NCBI GenBank assembly: GCA_049840595.1
Contig: JASGKO010000025.1
Coordinates: 1-54,835, forward strand
DNA: 54,835 nucleotides
Direction: 5' to 3'
Source: JASGKO01 sp049840595
Lineage (GTDB): Bacteria; Verrucomicrobiota; Verrucomicrobiia; Chthoniobacterales; Chthoniobacteraceae
The stretch's first letter is position 1. The number at the start of each line of letters is the position of its first letter. The notes beneath the pieces are model-generated. The model was given only the letters and a program-made list of their open reading frames with translations. It was not told the origin of the DNA and ran no database searches. Below are positions 1 through 8,753 of this stretch, in pieces. A program made the translations under genes and the position numbers.

Positions 1-2043
1 CCGGAACGCTTCAGTTGGGCGCGGCGGGCACCTCGGGCATCGTCACCGGCAGCATTGTGGATAACGGCACCCTGGTGATTAACCACACCGATGATATCAC
101 CCTGGCCAACACGATTAGTGGTACGGGCGGCTTCACGCAGGGCGGTACCGATAATCTTACGCTGTCGGGGACAAATACCTTCTCCGGCACGACGACGATC
201 ACCGCCGGGTACTTTGACGCTGGGCAATTCGTTGGCGCTGCAAAGCAGCAGCCTCAATTACAACAGCCTGGGGGGTGTCCTGAGCTTCGGCACACTTACG
301 GCGGCTACTTTGGGCGGATTCAATGGTAGTCAGAATCTGGCTTTGTCCAACAGTTCTCTTGCCGCCGTGGCGCTCACGGTGGGGGGGACCGGCACTAGCA
401 CCTACACCGGTGTTCTGAGTGATGTGGGTTCCTTGGTCAAAACGGGGACTGGTACGTTGAACTTGACCAATGCGGAAACCTACACGGGAACGACTAACGT
501 TAATGCGGGTAATTTGGTCTTAACCGGTTCCATCGGCTCATCGACGACTCCAGCCGGGGCCGTAAGCGCGACCAATGGTGGCACGCTGACGATCACGGGC
601 GGCTCGATTACGGCCGCGAGTATGACTGAAGGCGCCATTGGTTCGACGATCATCTTGAACAGCGGCTCGATTACGCTCTCCGGAGCTCTATCCTTGAACT
701 CCGGTACCAGCGAGCAATCAACGGGAGGATCAGTGCGACTTCTCGGTGGTACGACGACGGTAAACAGTGTGGCGATCGGTCGAACGGGAGACAATTTTGG
801 AACCACGATCCAAACCAGCACTCCGACCAATGACGATCTGTATGTCAATGGTGGCACCCTTAATATCACGACCACCTTGGGCATCGGAACCGCATCAGGA
901 ACAAACTCCAGTGCCGTTTTCCATCTGGATAGCGGCACGGTAACGGTCGGTGGATTGACGACGATTACGGATAACAATACCCGCTATAGCGTATTGGACA
1001 TCAATGGTGGCACGTTCACCAGCAATGATACGAGCGGAGTAGGCATCCAAGTGGGTGGCAACTACGCATCAGCGGCTGCTGAACTCCTGGTCCGCGGGGG
1101 AGTGTTAAACACACCCGCAATCACCATGGGAGACAGCACCGGTGTGCAAGGCAGCACGGCTACCGGCTTTAACACCATTGAATTGCTTGGTGGCACGACT
1201 TACATCGGCTCGGGCGGCATTGTAATTGCAACTCCCAGTGCCGTGTCATCCACGGTAACCAATGCAGTCAATGTTGGCGGCACCGCCTACGCCACGGCCC
1301 CGATCGTTGCCGCGTCCGCAAGCTGGTCCACTGCAGTGGGGATGACCCTCACCAATAGCAGCACCAGCGTGGCTCCCATCTTCCAGGCGGCAGACAGCGG
1401 TGGCGTTGGCCACGACATCACCCTCAACGGGGTATTGAGCGGCACCGGCGGTTTGACGAAGACCGGAGCGGGCAAGCTCATCCTCAATGGTAACAACACC
1501 TATAGTGGCGTGACCACCATCAGCAATGGCACCCTTGTTCTGGGGAATAATTCGGCCCTCTCCGCCAGCACCAATGTAAACATGAACGGCGGTAAACTGG
1601 CCGTCTCTACGACAACGCCCATTCAAGAAGGCGGCTTGGCAAGTCCCGGTATCGGCACCCTCACCTTGTCGGTGAGTTCATCGATTGATTACGGAGCTGG
1701 GAATACCAACTCCGCCCAGCTCTACTTTGCCAACAGCAGCGCGGTCAGCTGGACGAGTGGAACCGTCCTTTCCATCTATAACTGGGTTTCGACCCCCGAT
1801 CCGTCCACCAGCAGCACCGTGCTCTTCTTCGGTACCGATGATAATGGGTTGACCGGTTCCCAGCTGTCACAAATCTATTTCTACAGTGATAATGGCAGCC
1901 ATTTCCTCGGAATTGGAACCTTCACGGGCACAGGGTTTGGTGAACTGACTTACTTGGCAGTGCCCGAGCCTACTACGGGCGCACTGGCTCTGGCGGGCAC
2001 GGCGATGATGTTCTTTGTCCGCCGTCGCCGGAAGGTCTGCTAA
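1..2043 (+). CDS. Autotransporter-type beta-strand-repeat surface protein with PEP-CTERM anchor (5' partial, one frameshift)
   Basis: The 5' end lies outside the window. The protein is built from Gly/Thr/Ser/Asn-rich repeats of the autotransporter-associated beta-strand type: units such as GSLVKTGTGTLNLTNAETYT (about 430-500) and GGLTKTGAGKLILNGNNTYS (about 1445-1505) are followed by G-T-T-x-I-x-x-G-x-L, predicting a long beta-helix. The C terminus has VPEPTTGALALAG, a hydrophobic segment and the basic tail RRRRK, which is a PEP-CTERM sorting signal, so the product is probably exported and held at or near the outer surface. Reading begins in the frame starting at base 3 and must shift by one base at the GGG run 207-209 (ITAG, then TLTLGNSLAL) to stay in the repeat. 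One surplus G explains this. A plus-strand hairpin follows the stop. The role (adhesion or matrix) is inferred. Confidence 0.85.
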
Positions 2044-2072
2044 ATCAATTTGAGTGGTAGTGGATAGTAGTG

Positions 2073-2106
2073 AAAAGGGCTGGTGGGTGGCCGCCCTTTC
2101 TTTTTC
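2073..2106 (+). terminator. Intrinsic terminator after the autotransporter-type gene
   Basis: The arm aaagggc (2074-2080) pairs with gccctttc (2093-2100), and a T-rich run continues to 2106. It lies about 30 bases after the stop of the PEP-CTERM surface protein. Confidence 0.65.
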
Positions 2107-2271
2107 TAATCTTCGCAATCCAGGTGGCACTGCGGAGAAATACTTCTGGTATGGAACAGGGATTGTCATGCTGACCACCCCTACCTGGGAGGCTGCGGAA
2201 TAAAGTAAACCGCTCCAGCCTTAAAAGGCGGCTCTCAAACATTCGCACCAAGAGCGAACCACCTTGAACGC

Positions 2272-2301
2272 AAAAAGGGCGACCATTGATGGTCGCCCTT
2301 T
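2272..2301 (-). terminator. Intrinsic terminator of the rpoA-rplQ unit
   Basis: There is a perfect 12-bp stem, aaagggcgacca (2274-2285) with tggtcgcccttt (2290-2301), and a 4-base loop. On the minus strand it ends in five T. It lies 24 bases past the rplQ stop. Confidence 0.85.
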
Positions 2302-2324
2302 GAAGGTTGATGCTGAAAGCGAAG

Positions 2325-2828
2325 TTATTCCGCTTTTTCTTCAGCCGGAGCTTCCGTGGCCTTCTTGGCGCGGGGCTTGCGGGCAGGCTTTTCAGCCGTT
2401 TCCGCAGCCGGAGCGGCCTTGGCCTTGGAGGCCTTCTTGGTGGGCTCAGGCGTGGCTTCCTCCACGATCACGGGGGCGTCCACCCACTCGATGAAAGCCA
2501 TCGGAGCGGCGTCGCTCTTACGCTGGCCAAGCTTGATGATGCGAGTGTAGCCGCCAACGCGCTCAGCAGAGCGGGGGGCCACATCGTCGAACAGCTTGGT
2601 CACGGCGTCCTTCTGGCGCAGCACGGCGAGAGCAGTGCGGCGGGCATGCAGGGTCTTCTTCTTACCTAGGGTGACCATCTTTTCCGCGAGCGGACGAACG
2701 GCTTTGGCCTTGGCGAGGGTGGTCTTGATACGGTTGTGCTCAATGAGGCTGCAGACTTGGTTCGCGAGCAGGGAGTCGCGGTGAGCCTGGCTGCGGCCGA
2801 GCTTGACGGTGTTCTTTTGGTGTCGCAT
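2325..2828 (-). CDS. rplQ: 50S ribosomal protein L17 with Ala/Lys-rich C-terminal extension
   Basis: A large-subunit ribosomal protein that binds 23S rRNA near the exit tunnel. The N terminus MRHQKNTVKLGRSQAHRDSL and the core LIEHNRIKTTLAKAKAVRPLAEKMVTLG are characteristic of L17. The protein is 167 residues against about 120 in most bacteria. The excess is a low-complexity tail from about residue 122, rich in Ala, Lys, Glu and Pro (for example KKASKAKAAPAAETAEKPA). Such tails occur on ribosomal proteins of Verrucomicrobiota and related phyla and are probably disordered. It lies 23 bases downstream of rpoA on the same strand, the usual pairing, and ends at a strong terminator. Confidence 0.97.
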   Translation of the reverse strand: MRHQKNTVKLGRSQAHRDSLLANQVCSLIEHNRIKTTLAKAKAVRPLAEKMVTLGKKKTLHARRTALAVLRQKDAVTKLFDDVAPRSAERVGGYTRIIKLGQRKSDAAPMAFIEWVDAPVIVEEATPEPTKKASKAKAAPAAETAEKPARKPRAKKATEAPAEEKAE

Positions 2829-2851
2829 GGGACGTTATTTCTCCGGGTAAA

Positions 2852-3868
2852 TTACAGGGATGCGAGATCGGTGGCGCCCTGTGGGTCCACGAGGCCGGAA
2901 TCGAACTTCATTCCGAGGCCGAGGCCGAGCTGCTGCAGCTTGTCCTTGATCTCATTGAGGGATTTCTTACCGAAGTTGCGATACTTGAGCATCTCGGCTT
3001 CGGTCTTCATCGCGAGCTGGCCAACGGTGGTGATGTTCGCATTGTTCAAGCAGTTCGCCGCACGGACGCTCAGCTCGATTTCGTTGACGCTCATATTCAG
3101 AAGCTTCTTGAGCTTCATGTTTTCCTGGGTCTGCGTTTCCGGCGTTTCGTCGAACTCGACGGCGTTCTCGTCATAGGCGTAGAACGGCTCGAAATGCTTC
3201 TTCAGGATCGAGGAAGACTGTACCAGCGCGTCCTGCGGGTTGATGCGACCATCGGTCCATACCTCGAGGATGAGCTTGTCGTAGTCGGTCTTTTGGCCAA
3301 CGCGAGTCGCCTCGACGGCGTACTTCACGCGGGTGACCGGTGAGAAAATGGAATCGATCGGAATGACGCCGATCGGCATGTCGGGACGCTTGTTTTCGTC
3401 GCCGGTGGCAAAGCCACGGCCCACGCGCACTTCGAGCTCGGCTTCGAATTTGGTCTTCTTATCGAGCGTGCAGATGTGCAGATCCTTGTTCACCACTTCG
3501 CAGCCGGAGACTTCCTGGATGTCGCCAGCGGTGACTTCGCCTTCCTTGTTCACCGAGATGGTGAGCAGGCGGGTGTCGTGATCGAAAGCCTTGAACTTGA
3601 TCTTCTTAAGGTTGAGCACGATGTCGGTCACGTCTTCCACGACGTTGGGAAGGGTGGCGAATTCGTGCTGGGCACCGACAATCTTCACCGAGGTGATGGC
3701 GGCTCCTTCAAGCGAGGAGAGCAGCACGCGGCGAAGCGAGTTGCCGATGGTGTGTCCGTAGCCCTGTTCAAAAGGCTCGGCGGTGAACTTGGCGTAGGTT
3801 TCTGTCGCCGTGGCCTCATCCTTGAGGAGGCTCTTGGGCATTTCGAAACGTCCGAAACGTACAGGCAT
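2852..3868 (-). CDS. rpoA: DNA-directed RNA polymerase subunit alpha
   Basis: The alpha subunit (338 residues) dimerises to nucleate RNA polymerase assembly. The N-terminal domain (about 1-235) contains FEQGYGHTIGNSLRRVLLSS and the LNLKKIKFK region. The C-terminal domain (about 265-320) has LSVRAANCLNNANITTVGQL and RNFGKKSLNEIKDKLQQLGL, the helix-hairpin-helix that contacts UP elements and activators. The start used is the ATG of MPVRFGRFEMPK. rplQ follows after 23 bases. The usual upstream ribosomal genes (rpsM, rpsK, rpsD) are absent here. Instead a PEP-CTERM gene with its own terminator lies upstream, so rpoA must have its own promoter within 3869-4046. Confidence 0.98.
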   Translation of the reverse strand: MPVRFGRFEMPKSLLKDEATATETYAKFTAEPFEQGYGHTIGNSLRRVLLSSLEGAAITSVKIVGAQHEFATLPNVVEDVTDIVLNLKKIKFKAFDHDTRLLTISVNKEGEVTAGDIQEVSGCEVVNKDLHICTLDKKTKFEAELEVRVGRGFATGDENKRPDMPIGVIPIDSIFSPVTRVKYAVEATRVGQKTDYDKLILEVWTDGRINPQDALVQSSSILKKHFEPFYAYDENAVEFDETPETQTQENMKLKKLLNMSVNEIELSVRAANCLNNANITTVGQLAMKTEAEMLKYRNFGKKSLNEIKDKLQQLGLGLGMKFDSGLVDPQGATDLASL

Positions 3869-4046
3869 GGTTTACTTTCTTTTTCGCCGGGTTTCCCCTG
3901 GCGCGGTTGGCTGGCCATTTTGAGAACGGGCAGCCCAGGGACCTACGGCGTAATTTTGGCGCGCTTGGGACGGGCAAGAAACACTAATTCCAACGGAATG
4001 CAAAGAAATTTTTCAGAGAAACTACTCTGGCTGGCCTGAAAGAGAC

Positions 4047-4082
4047 GAAAACGGCCTCTCCGAGATCGCCCGGAGAGGCCGT
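4047..4082 (-). terminator. Intrinsic terminator of the disrupted PEP-CTERM gene
   Basis: A 12-bp stem, acggcctctccg (4051-4062) with cggagaggccgt (4071-4082), has an 8-base loop and runs into TTTT on the minus strand. It separates the PEP-CTERM gene from rpoA. Confidence 0.85.
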
Positions 4083-4106
4083 AAGTTCGAATTAAAGTTA
4101 TACTTG

Positions 4107-4923
4107 TTACGCAACGCGGCGGCGGGCCAGCATGGTCAGGCCGGCACCGATCGCGAGTGTTACCGTGGAAGGCTCGGGAGCCGCTGTAAAGGTCAGCACG
4201 CCATTGCTGTCGAGGGCGAAGGTGCCGAGCAGGGTTGCGGTGCCTTTGCCCGTCTGGCCGGCTCCGGGCTGTTGTTCCCACAGGTCGGAATATTCAACAT
4301 TGCTCACCGCGTTCGTATTATTGTTATCCACCAGCGGATTGAAGTAGTTGAAACTTACTCCCGCGGTGAAGGTGTCTTCGGAGTAGTAATTGCCCGTATT
4401 GCTGCTCGAGTCAGCGTAAGCGGTGCTGCTGTTGCTGGTCGAAGTCACTCCGTTGATATGGCTCTGAAACGTCTGGATGTAAGTAATCGCCGAATTCAAT
4501 GCCAATTTATTGGTTGCCGGACGGGTGCCATTTCCTGAGGCAATCGTACTCCAAACGGTCGCCGTCCTGGCGTGGCCGTCGGAAGTGGCCGTCCCGGCGG
4601 CACCGACTACGCCCCAGTTGAGGAGGCTGCTGGTGCTGGAGAACCAGTTTGCACCATAAAGGCTGGTAAGATCGGCGAGCGTAAGACCGGGAAGGGTGAA
4701 GCTGGAACCGGGAGTTGCATTATAAAATTGCGAGGCCTGGCCGAGGTCAACCGTCAGCACATTGGATGAAGTGAGGCTGGCCGGTGGAAGGGTTGACGGC
4801 GTAAAAGCCGAGCAGCAAGTCACTGCTCTGGGGCGTGATCGTTGAGGCCTAGGCCGTGAAAGCGGCGAGAGCGGTGCCAGTGAGGGCGAGCAGCGTGAGC
4901 TTGAGCAATTTTTGAGATTTCAT
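4107..4923 (-). pseudogene. PEP-CTERM sorting-domain protein interrupted by an amber codon and a frameshift
   Basis: An ATG at 4921-4923 opens a signal peptide, MKSQKLLKLTLLALTGTALA. The frame meets TAG at 4849-4851, yet coding character continues beyond it as ASTITPQSSDLLLGFY, a typical start of the mature part in this family. Between about 4770 and 4800 a one-base shift is needed to reach TSSNVLTVDLGQASQFYN in the frame that runs to the stop. The C terminus has APEPSTVTLAIGAGL and a short RRR tail, a PEP-CTERM signal. Reading through both lesions gives 271 residues. The uninterrupted part (4107-4823, from a GTG) would lack a signal peptide and could not reach the exosortase system. It could be a real pseudogene or two sequence errors. 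The function of the mature protein is unknown. Confidence 0.7.
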
Positions 4924-5326
4924 GATGTGGTGGATAGATGAGTAATGGTGGTTTTGCTGGTTTGCGCAGTCCTCTTCCACCGAACGCTTTCTCCGACTGA
5001 TTCCTGCCCAATGGTGGTGCGCCTTTGGCCGAAGCGATGGTGACAATTCTCATTCGCAGGCAACGCTTAAACATTTAGAATGAGAATGTTACAGCCGTGC
5101 TGACGAGGGGTGACGTTGCGGTCACTTTCCGTTGTCAAACAGACGGATTAAATGGCAGATGCGACAGTCTGTTTACGATGGTGTGACTGCGAACCCAGAG
5201 TGCGGTTAGGGAAACTGGGTGGTGAAAAATCAAGGGCTGGCTGGACGCTTCGCCACAGTAATCGACAATGGAGAAGCCATCCCCAGGCTCCGATTTCCAC
5301 CTATCCCTCAACCTTTCTCCCGACGC
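4924..5326. other. 403-base gap without a gene
   Basis: This gap lies upstream of the PEP-CTERM gene and downstream of the ClC channel gene. I see no convincing ORF. The only structured element is the inverted repeat at 5046-5087. A promoter for the PEP-CTERM gene is expected here. Confidence 0.6.
5046..5087. promoter_or_regulatory. Perfect 10-bp inverted repeat, possible regulator or Fur-like site
   Basis: attctcattc (5046-5055) is mirrored exactly by gaatgagaat (5078-5087) across a 22-base AT-rich spacer. Each arm resembles the TGAGAAT half-site of Fur-type operators. It sits about 120-165 bases upstream of the PEP-CTERM start on the minus strand. The link to Fur is a resemblance only. A cruciform or another operator is equally possible. 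Confidence 0.35.
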
Positions 5327-7114
5327 CTAGGCTGCGGCAGGCTGCTTTTCTGTTTCCTTCAATTGCTCGGTGAGGGCGAGGAGGAGATCGGTCTTGGAAA
5401 TGCTGCCTTCGAGGTGGCTGTTCTCAGTGCTGTCGGTGACGGGAAGGCGTTCGCCATCGTGGTGTGCAAAACGTTGCAAAGCTTCGGCGAGCGTTTCGTT
5501 CCGGTTGATGGCGGGAAAGCCTTCGCGGACGAGATCGCGGGCGATGATAATTTGCGCGAGATCCGGTTCGTTGAGGTAGTTCTTGATGTCGTGCAAGGAA
5601 ATGGCGCCAAGCAATTTTCCCGCCTCGCTCACGACGTAGAGGTAATTGAAACGGTGGGTGATGAAGTTTTGCGCGATATCGACGAAGCGGGCATTCTCGC
5701 CGACCACCGGGGGATTGCGGCGCATGAGATCGGCGACCCGGAGACCGGCCAGGCGGCGATTGAAGTCGCCCGCGCCCTTGCGCTCGAAATGCTCGGCATA
5801 GATGGATGCCTTATCAAAAGCGAGGCTGGTGTAGTGGCCCACCACGCAAGCGAGCATAAGGGGCAGGATGATCTGGTAATCAAGCGTGAGCTCAAACAGC
5901 ATGATGATCGCCATGATGGGCGCATGGGTGGTGGCCGCCAGCATGGCTCCCATCCCCACCACTGCGAAGGAACTGATGGAAAGTGGTTCTGGCCAGGCGA
6001 GCTGCACCAACTGGGCATAGAGGCTCCCGATGCATGCTCCGACGAACAATGTCGGCGTAAAAACCCCGCCCACCGCTCCTGAACCGAAACTGGCCGCTGT
6101 CGCGATGAGCTTGCACCCGAGAATGATCAATAACACCCACCACACCCATTCGCCCCGCAGCACGCCGGTCGCGACCGAGTAGCCATTTCCGCAGACTTCC
6201 GGCCGGAAAATGGCGAGCACTCCGACGCATAAGCCCCCCAAGGCCAGTCGGGCGATCACCGGCAAGTGGAGCCGGGCAAAGAGTTGTTCACTCGCCTTTA
6301 GCAATCGCAGAAAGGCACTGGCAAAAAGGCCGGCAACGACGCCGAGCATAAGAAAGGGAATGATTTCCCAGTTCGACCGCATCTGCACCGGCGGGATGCT
6401 GTAGAGTGCATCGCTGCCGAGAAAGGCATGGACCGTAAGCGTGGCGATCACCGAGGCGAAAACGAGCGGCCCAAAAGTTTCCATGGCCATCGAGCCCAGG
6501 ATGATCTCCGAAACGAAGAGCGCGCCGGCGATCGGTGCATTGTAGGCCGAGGCGATGCCTGCTGCCGCACCACAGGCGACGAGCAGGCGCAGTTGTACGG
6601 CATTCTTGTGCTGCATCCGTCCAATCAGCGACGCGACCATTGCGGAGAGCTGAACCAGCGGACCCTCCCGCCCGATCGAGCCGCCACTGGCGATGGTGAA
6701 GAGGGCAGAGAGACTTTTTACCAGACTCTGGCGCGAAGAGACCACGCCATCGCCGATGACGATCGCCTCCATGTAATCGGTGCTGCTCTTGGTGCGGGAT
6801 TTGAGCCGGGCTCCAAAGTAAAGCGTAACTCCAGCCAGGACGCCGCCGACCGTAGGGACCATCAATGCCTGCCAGGGTTTCAGATTGGTGAAAGTTTCCA
6901 CCAGGCCGTTGTTCTGGCCGGTGAGCATGCTCTGCACGATGCCGGTGAGATAACGGAAAGCGACCGAGGCACTGGCCCCGAGCACCCCGATCACGCCCGC
7001 CCAAAAGAGGGTGATTTGCAGGTAGCCCGGGCGAAGATGCTCCGTAATCCAGAGCCGGAGCTTCAGCAGCGGCACCAGCCAGCGTCCGAAGAGTCCAGCC
7101 GGAGGAGCGTCCAT
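5327..7114 (-). CDS. ClC-type chloride channel/antiporter with C-terminal CBS domains
   Basis: A 595-residue membrane protein that moves chloride, probably by Cl-/H+ exchange. GSIGREGP (about 145-152) carries the gating glutamate, and GGVFTPTLFVGA is the GxFxP motif of the selectivity filter. The first ClC motif (GSGIP) is not recognisable. The equivalent segment reads STDYMEAI, which recalls the ClcB branch. About 10-12 hydrophobic helices are followed by two CBS-like regions (about 460-585, with LRVADLMRRNPPVV and FPAINRNETLAEALQRFAHH) that may bind adenine nucleotides. The start overlaps the stop of the upstream PTS-IIA gene, so the two are translationally coupled and may act together. Confidence 0.92.
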   Translation of the reverse strand: MDAPPAGLFGRWLVPLLKLRLWITEHLRPGYLQITLFWAGVIGVLGASASVAFRYLTGIVQSMLTGQNNGLVETFTNLKPWQALMVPTVGGVLAGVTLYFGARLKSRTKSSTDYMEAIVIGDGVVSSRQSLVKSLSALFTIASGGSIGREGPLVQLSAMVASLIGRMQHKNAVQLRLLVACGAAAGIASAYNAPIAGALFVSEIILGSMAMETFGPLVFASVIATLTVHAFLGSDALYSIPPVQMRSNWEIIPFLMLGVVAGLFASAFLRLLKASEQLFARLHLPVIARLALGGLCVGVLAIFRPEVCGNGYSVATGVLRGEWVWWVLLIILGCKLIATAASFGSGAVGGVFTPTLFVGACIGSLYAQLVQLAWPEPLSISSFAVVGMGAMLAATTHAPIMAIIMLFELTLDYQIILPLMLACVVGHYTSLAFDKASIYAEHFERKGAGDFNRRLAGLRVADLMRRNPPVVGENARFVDIAQNFITHRFNYLYVVSEAGKLLGAISLHDIKNYLNEPDLAQIIIARDLVREGFPAINRNETLAEALQRFAHHDGERLPVTDSTENSHLEGSISKTDLLLALTEQLKETEKQPAAA

Positions 7115-7569
7115 CAGGCCGGCTCCGTAAGAATGTTGACGAACTCGCCCGGAGTAGTCGCGGACAACAACCGGGAGCGAATACTTTCGTTGCGCAGCAG
7201 ACGCGCCAGCCGCCCGACGAGATTGAGATATTCGTGGACGAGGGTGGGGGGAGTGCCGATGACAAACAGAAGCTTCACCGGCGGTTGATTGGGATGAAAG
7301 GACACGCCGTTTTCACTGCGTCCCATTGCCACGACGAGCGAGTTCACATTGTCGGTGCGGGCGTGGGGAAACGCCACCCCGCTTCCCAGGGCCGTGGAAG
7401 AGATCGCTTCGCGCGCCATCACAAGCTGGCAGAAATGGGGGGCATCATTCAAAAAACCGCCCTCCTGCAGCTTTTCGCAGAGCCGCAAAATCGCCTCCTG
7501 GCCGGAGTCGGCTTCGAGTTGCAAATCAACCAATTCAACATTGAATAACGCAGACGCAGATGAGGCCAT
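7114..7569 (-). CDS. PTS EIIA (type 2, PtsN-like) domain protein
   Basis: A single-domain protein of 151 residues. ALGSGVAFPHARTDNV (about 60-75) holds the phosphorylatable histidine, His69, at the position of GIAIPH in PtsN. Downstream, VKLLFVIGTPPTLVHEYL and LARLLRNESIRSRLL match the fold. PtsN proteins usually take part in nitrogen/potassium regulation through the PTS phosphorelay. No sugar permease is nearby. Its last codon overlaps the first codon of the ClC gene, so a role in regulating or accompanying ion transport is a reasonable inference. Confidence 0.88.
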   Translation of the reverse strand: MASSASALFNVELVDLQLEADSGQEAILRLCEKLQEGGFLNDAPHFCQLVMAREAISSTALGSGVAFPHARTDNVNSLVVAMGRSENGVSFHPNQPPVKLLFVIGTPPTLVHEYLNLVGRLARLLRNESIRSRLLSATTPGEFVNILTEPA

Positions 7570-7654
7570 GGAATCTGAGGCAAAGACTTAAAACATCGGG
7601 TCGCCTGCGACCAAGGTTTTTTTAGCGCGCAGGTCATTTTTCATTGCGAGGGAG

Positions 7655-8182
7655 TCAATTCCGCATGTCCTCATAGCCGCCCGGCTTTTCCGAGGGCTTT
7701 CCGTAGCGGAACTCTTTGTGCCGCACGGGGCCACCGGCGTAACCGATCCAGCCTCCGAGGCCGAAGCAGAACAGCGTGAGGATCAAGGTGGCAATCAGCA
7801 AGGGCAGGGTGCTTTTCGGGAACTTCCACGGAACCAGCAGCGCGGCCAGTGACACGAAGGCGAGCAGGTAAAAAGCAGGCAGCGCTCGCGTGGCGCGCTG
7901 GGCGTGGGCATCGAGCCAGAGCGCTCCGGGATCATCGGAAATGGATTCCACCTTGTCATAGCCCGCTTCCCCCAGTTCCGCCACCGGCCACGCCGAACCG
8001 GCACTGATGAAAACCAGGATGAGTGCCACGATTTGCGCCTGTCGGCTGCGTAGAAAGAGGGCGATGATCAAGGCGAGCAAGCCCAGGCCAAGACCGTAGA
8101 TGGGCAGGGGATTGATGAGGACGTGGAGATATTCGGGCTGGCTGAGGTGGGCTTTGATGACATCCAGCAAACTGGGTTCCAT
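7655..8182 (-). CDS. Conserved-looking membrane protein of unknown function
   Basis: 175 residues with four predicted membrane helices, about residues 25-45 (INPLPIYGLGLGLLALIIAL), 50-66 (AQIVALILVFISAG), 100-118 (LPAFYLLAFVSLAALLV) and 126-150. Between helices 2 and 3 is a hydrophilic loop (LGEAGYDKVESISDDPGALW). The C terminus is polar and includes GGPVRHKEF. I do not recognise a family with confidence. It stands alone between the PTS-IIA gene (85-base gap) and the EVE-domain gene. Confidence 0.75.
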   Translation of the reverse strand: MEPSLLDVIKAHLSQPEYLHVLINPLPIYGLGLGLLALIIALFLRSRQAQIVALILVFISAGSAWPVAELGEAGYDKVESISDDPGALWLDAHAQRATRALPAFYLLAFVSLAALLVPWKFPKSTLPLLIATLILTLFCFGLGGWIGYAGGPVRHKEFRYGKPSEKPGGYEDMRN

Positions 8183-8234
8183 GAGGTGAAGTTATTGCAG
8201 CCGCCCGCCAATTTCCAGCGAAGTTAATCAGGGG

Positions 8235-8657
8235 CTAAGACTTTGCGGAAAGTTCGACGATTTTTTCGAATTCCGCCGCTCCCAACGGCATCACGGAAAG
8301 TCGCGATTGCCGCAACAGCTTGATCTCCGCCAGCGAAGATTCCGCTTTGATCTGCTCCAAGCTTACCGGGTGTTTGAGCGCTTTCACCGGCTTCAAATCG
8401 ACACATACCCATTCGCCCTCGGTGGCAGTGGGATCGGGATAGGCTTCGCGAGCGACTTCGGCGATGCCGACGACGGCCTTGCCGACCACGCTGTGATAAT
8501 AGAGCACGCGATCGCCTTTCTTCATCGTGCGCAGGTTGATGCGCGCTTGGAAATTGCGCACGCCAGTCCAGGCGGTCCCGCCGTCTTTGACAAAGGTCTC
8601 CCACGCATAGGCGGTCGGCTCCTGCTTCACGAGCCAGTGCTGTTTGGATTTGCTCAT
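8235..8657 (-). CDS. EVE domain-containing protein
   Basis: The preferred start is the ATG of MSKSKQHWLVKQEPTAYAW, because the upstream extension (to 8699) has no family similarity. This gives 140 residues, the usual size. The EVE fold (PUA-like) is shown by HWLVKQEP near the N terminus, WTGVRNFQARINLR, MKKGDRVLYYHSV and WVCVDLKPVKALKHPVSLEQ. EVE proteins are thought to bind modified bases in DNA or RNA, and some are fused to restriction systems. This one is stand-alone with no restriction gene nearby. Confidence 0.92.
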   Translation of the reverse strand: MSKSKQHWLVKQEPTAYAWETFVKDGGTAWTGVRNFQARINLRTMKKGDRVLYYHSVVGKAVVGIAEVAREAYPDPTATEGEWVCVDLKPVKALKHPVSLEQIKAESSLAEIKLLRQSRLSVMPLGAAEFEKIVELSAKS

Positions 8658-8697
8658 GCCTGCATCAAAGCTGCTGCCTCCCGCTGCTGCAAAGCAC

Positions 8698-8733
8698 AAA
8701 AAAGCGCCCGGACTTTTAAGGGCCCGGGCGCTT
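8698..8733 (-). terminator. Intrinsic terminator of the outer-membrane barrel gene
   Basis: A 10-bp GC-rich stem, aagcgcccgg (8702-8711) with ccgggcgctt (8724-8733), is followed by six T on the minus strand. It lies about 20 bases past the stop of the barrel gene. Confidence 0.85.
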
Positions 8734-8753
8734 GGGGGAAAATGCTGGCTGGT

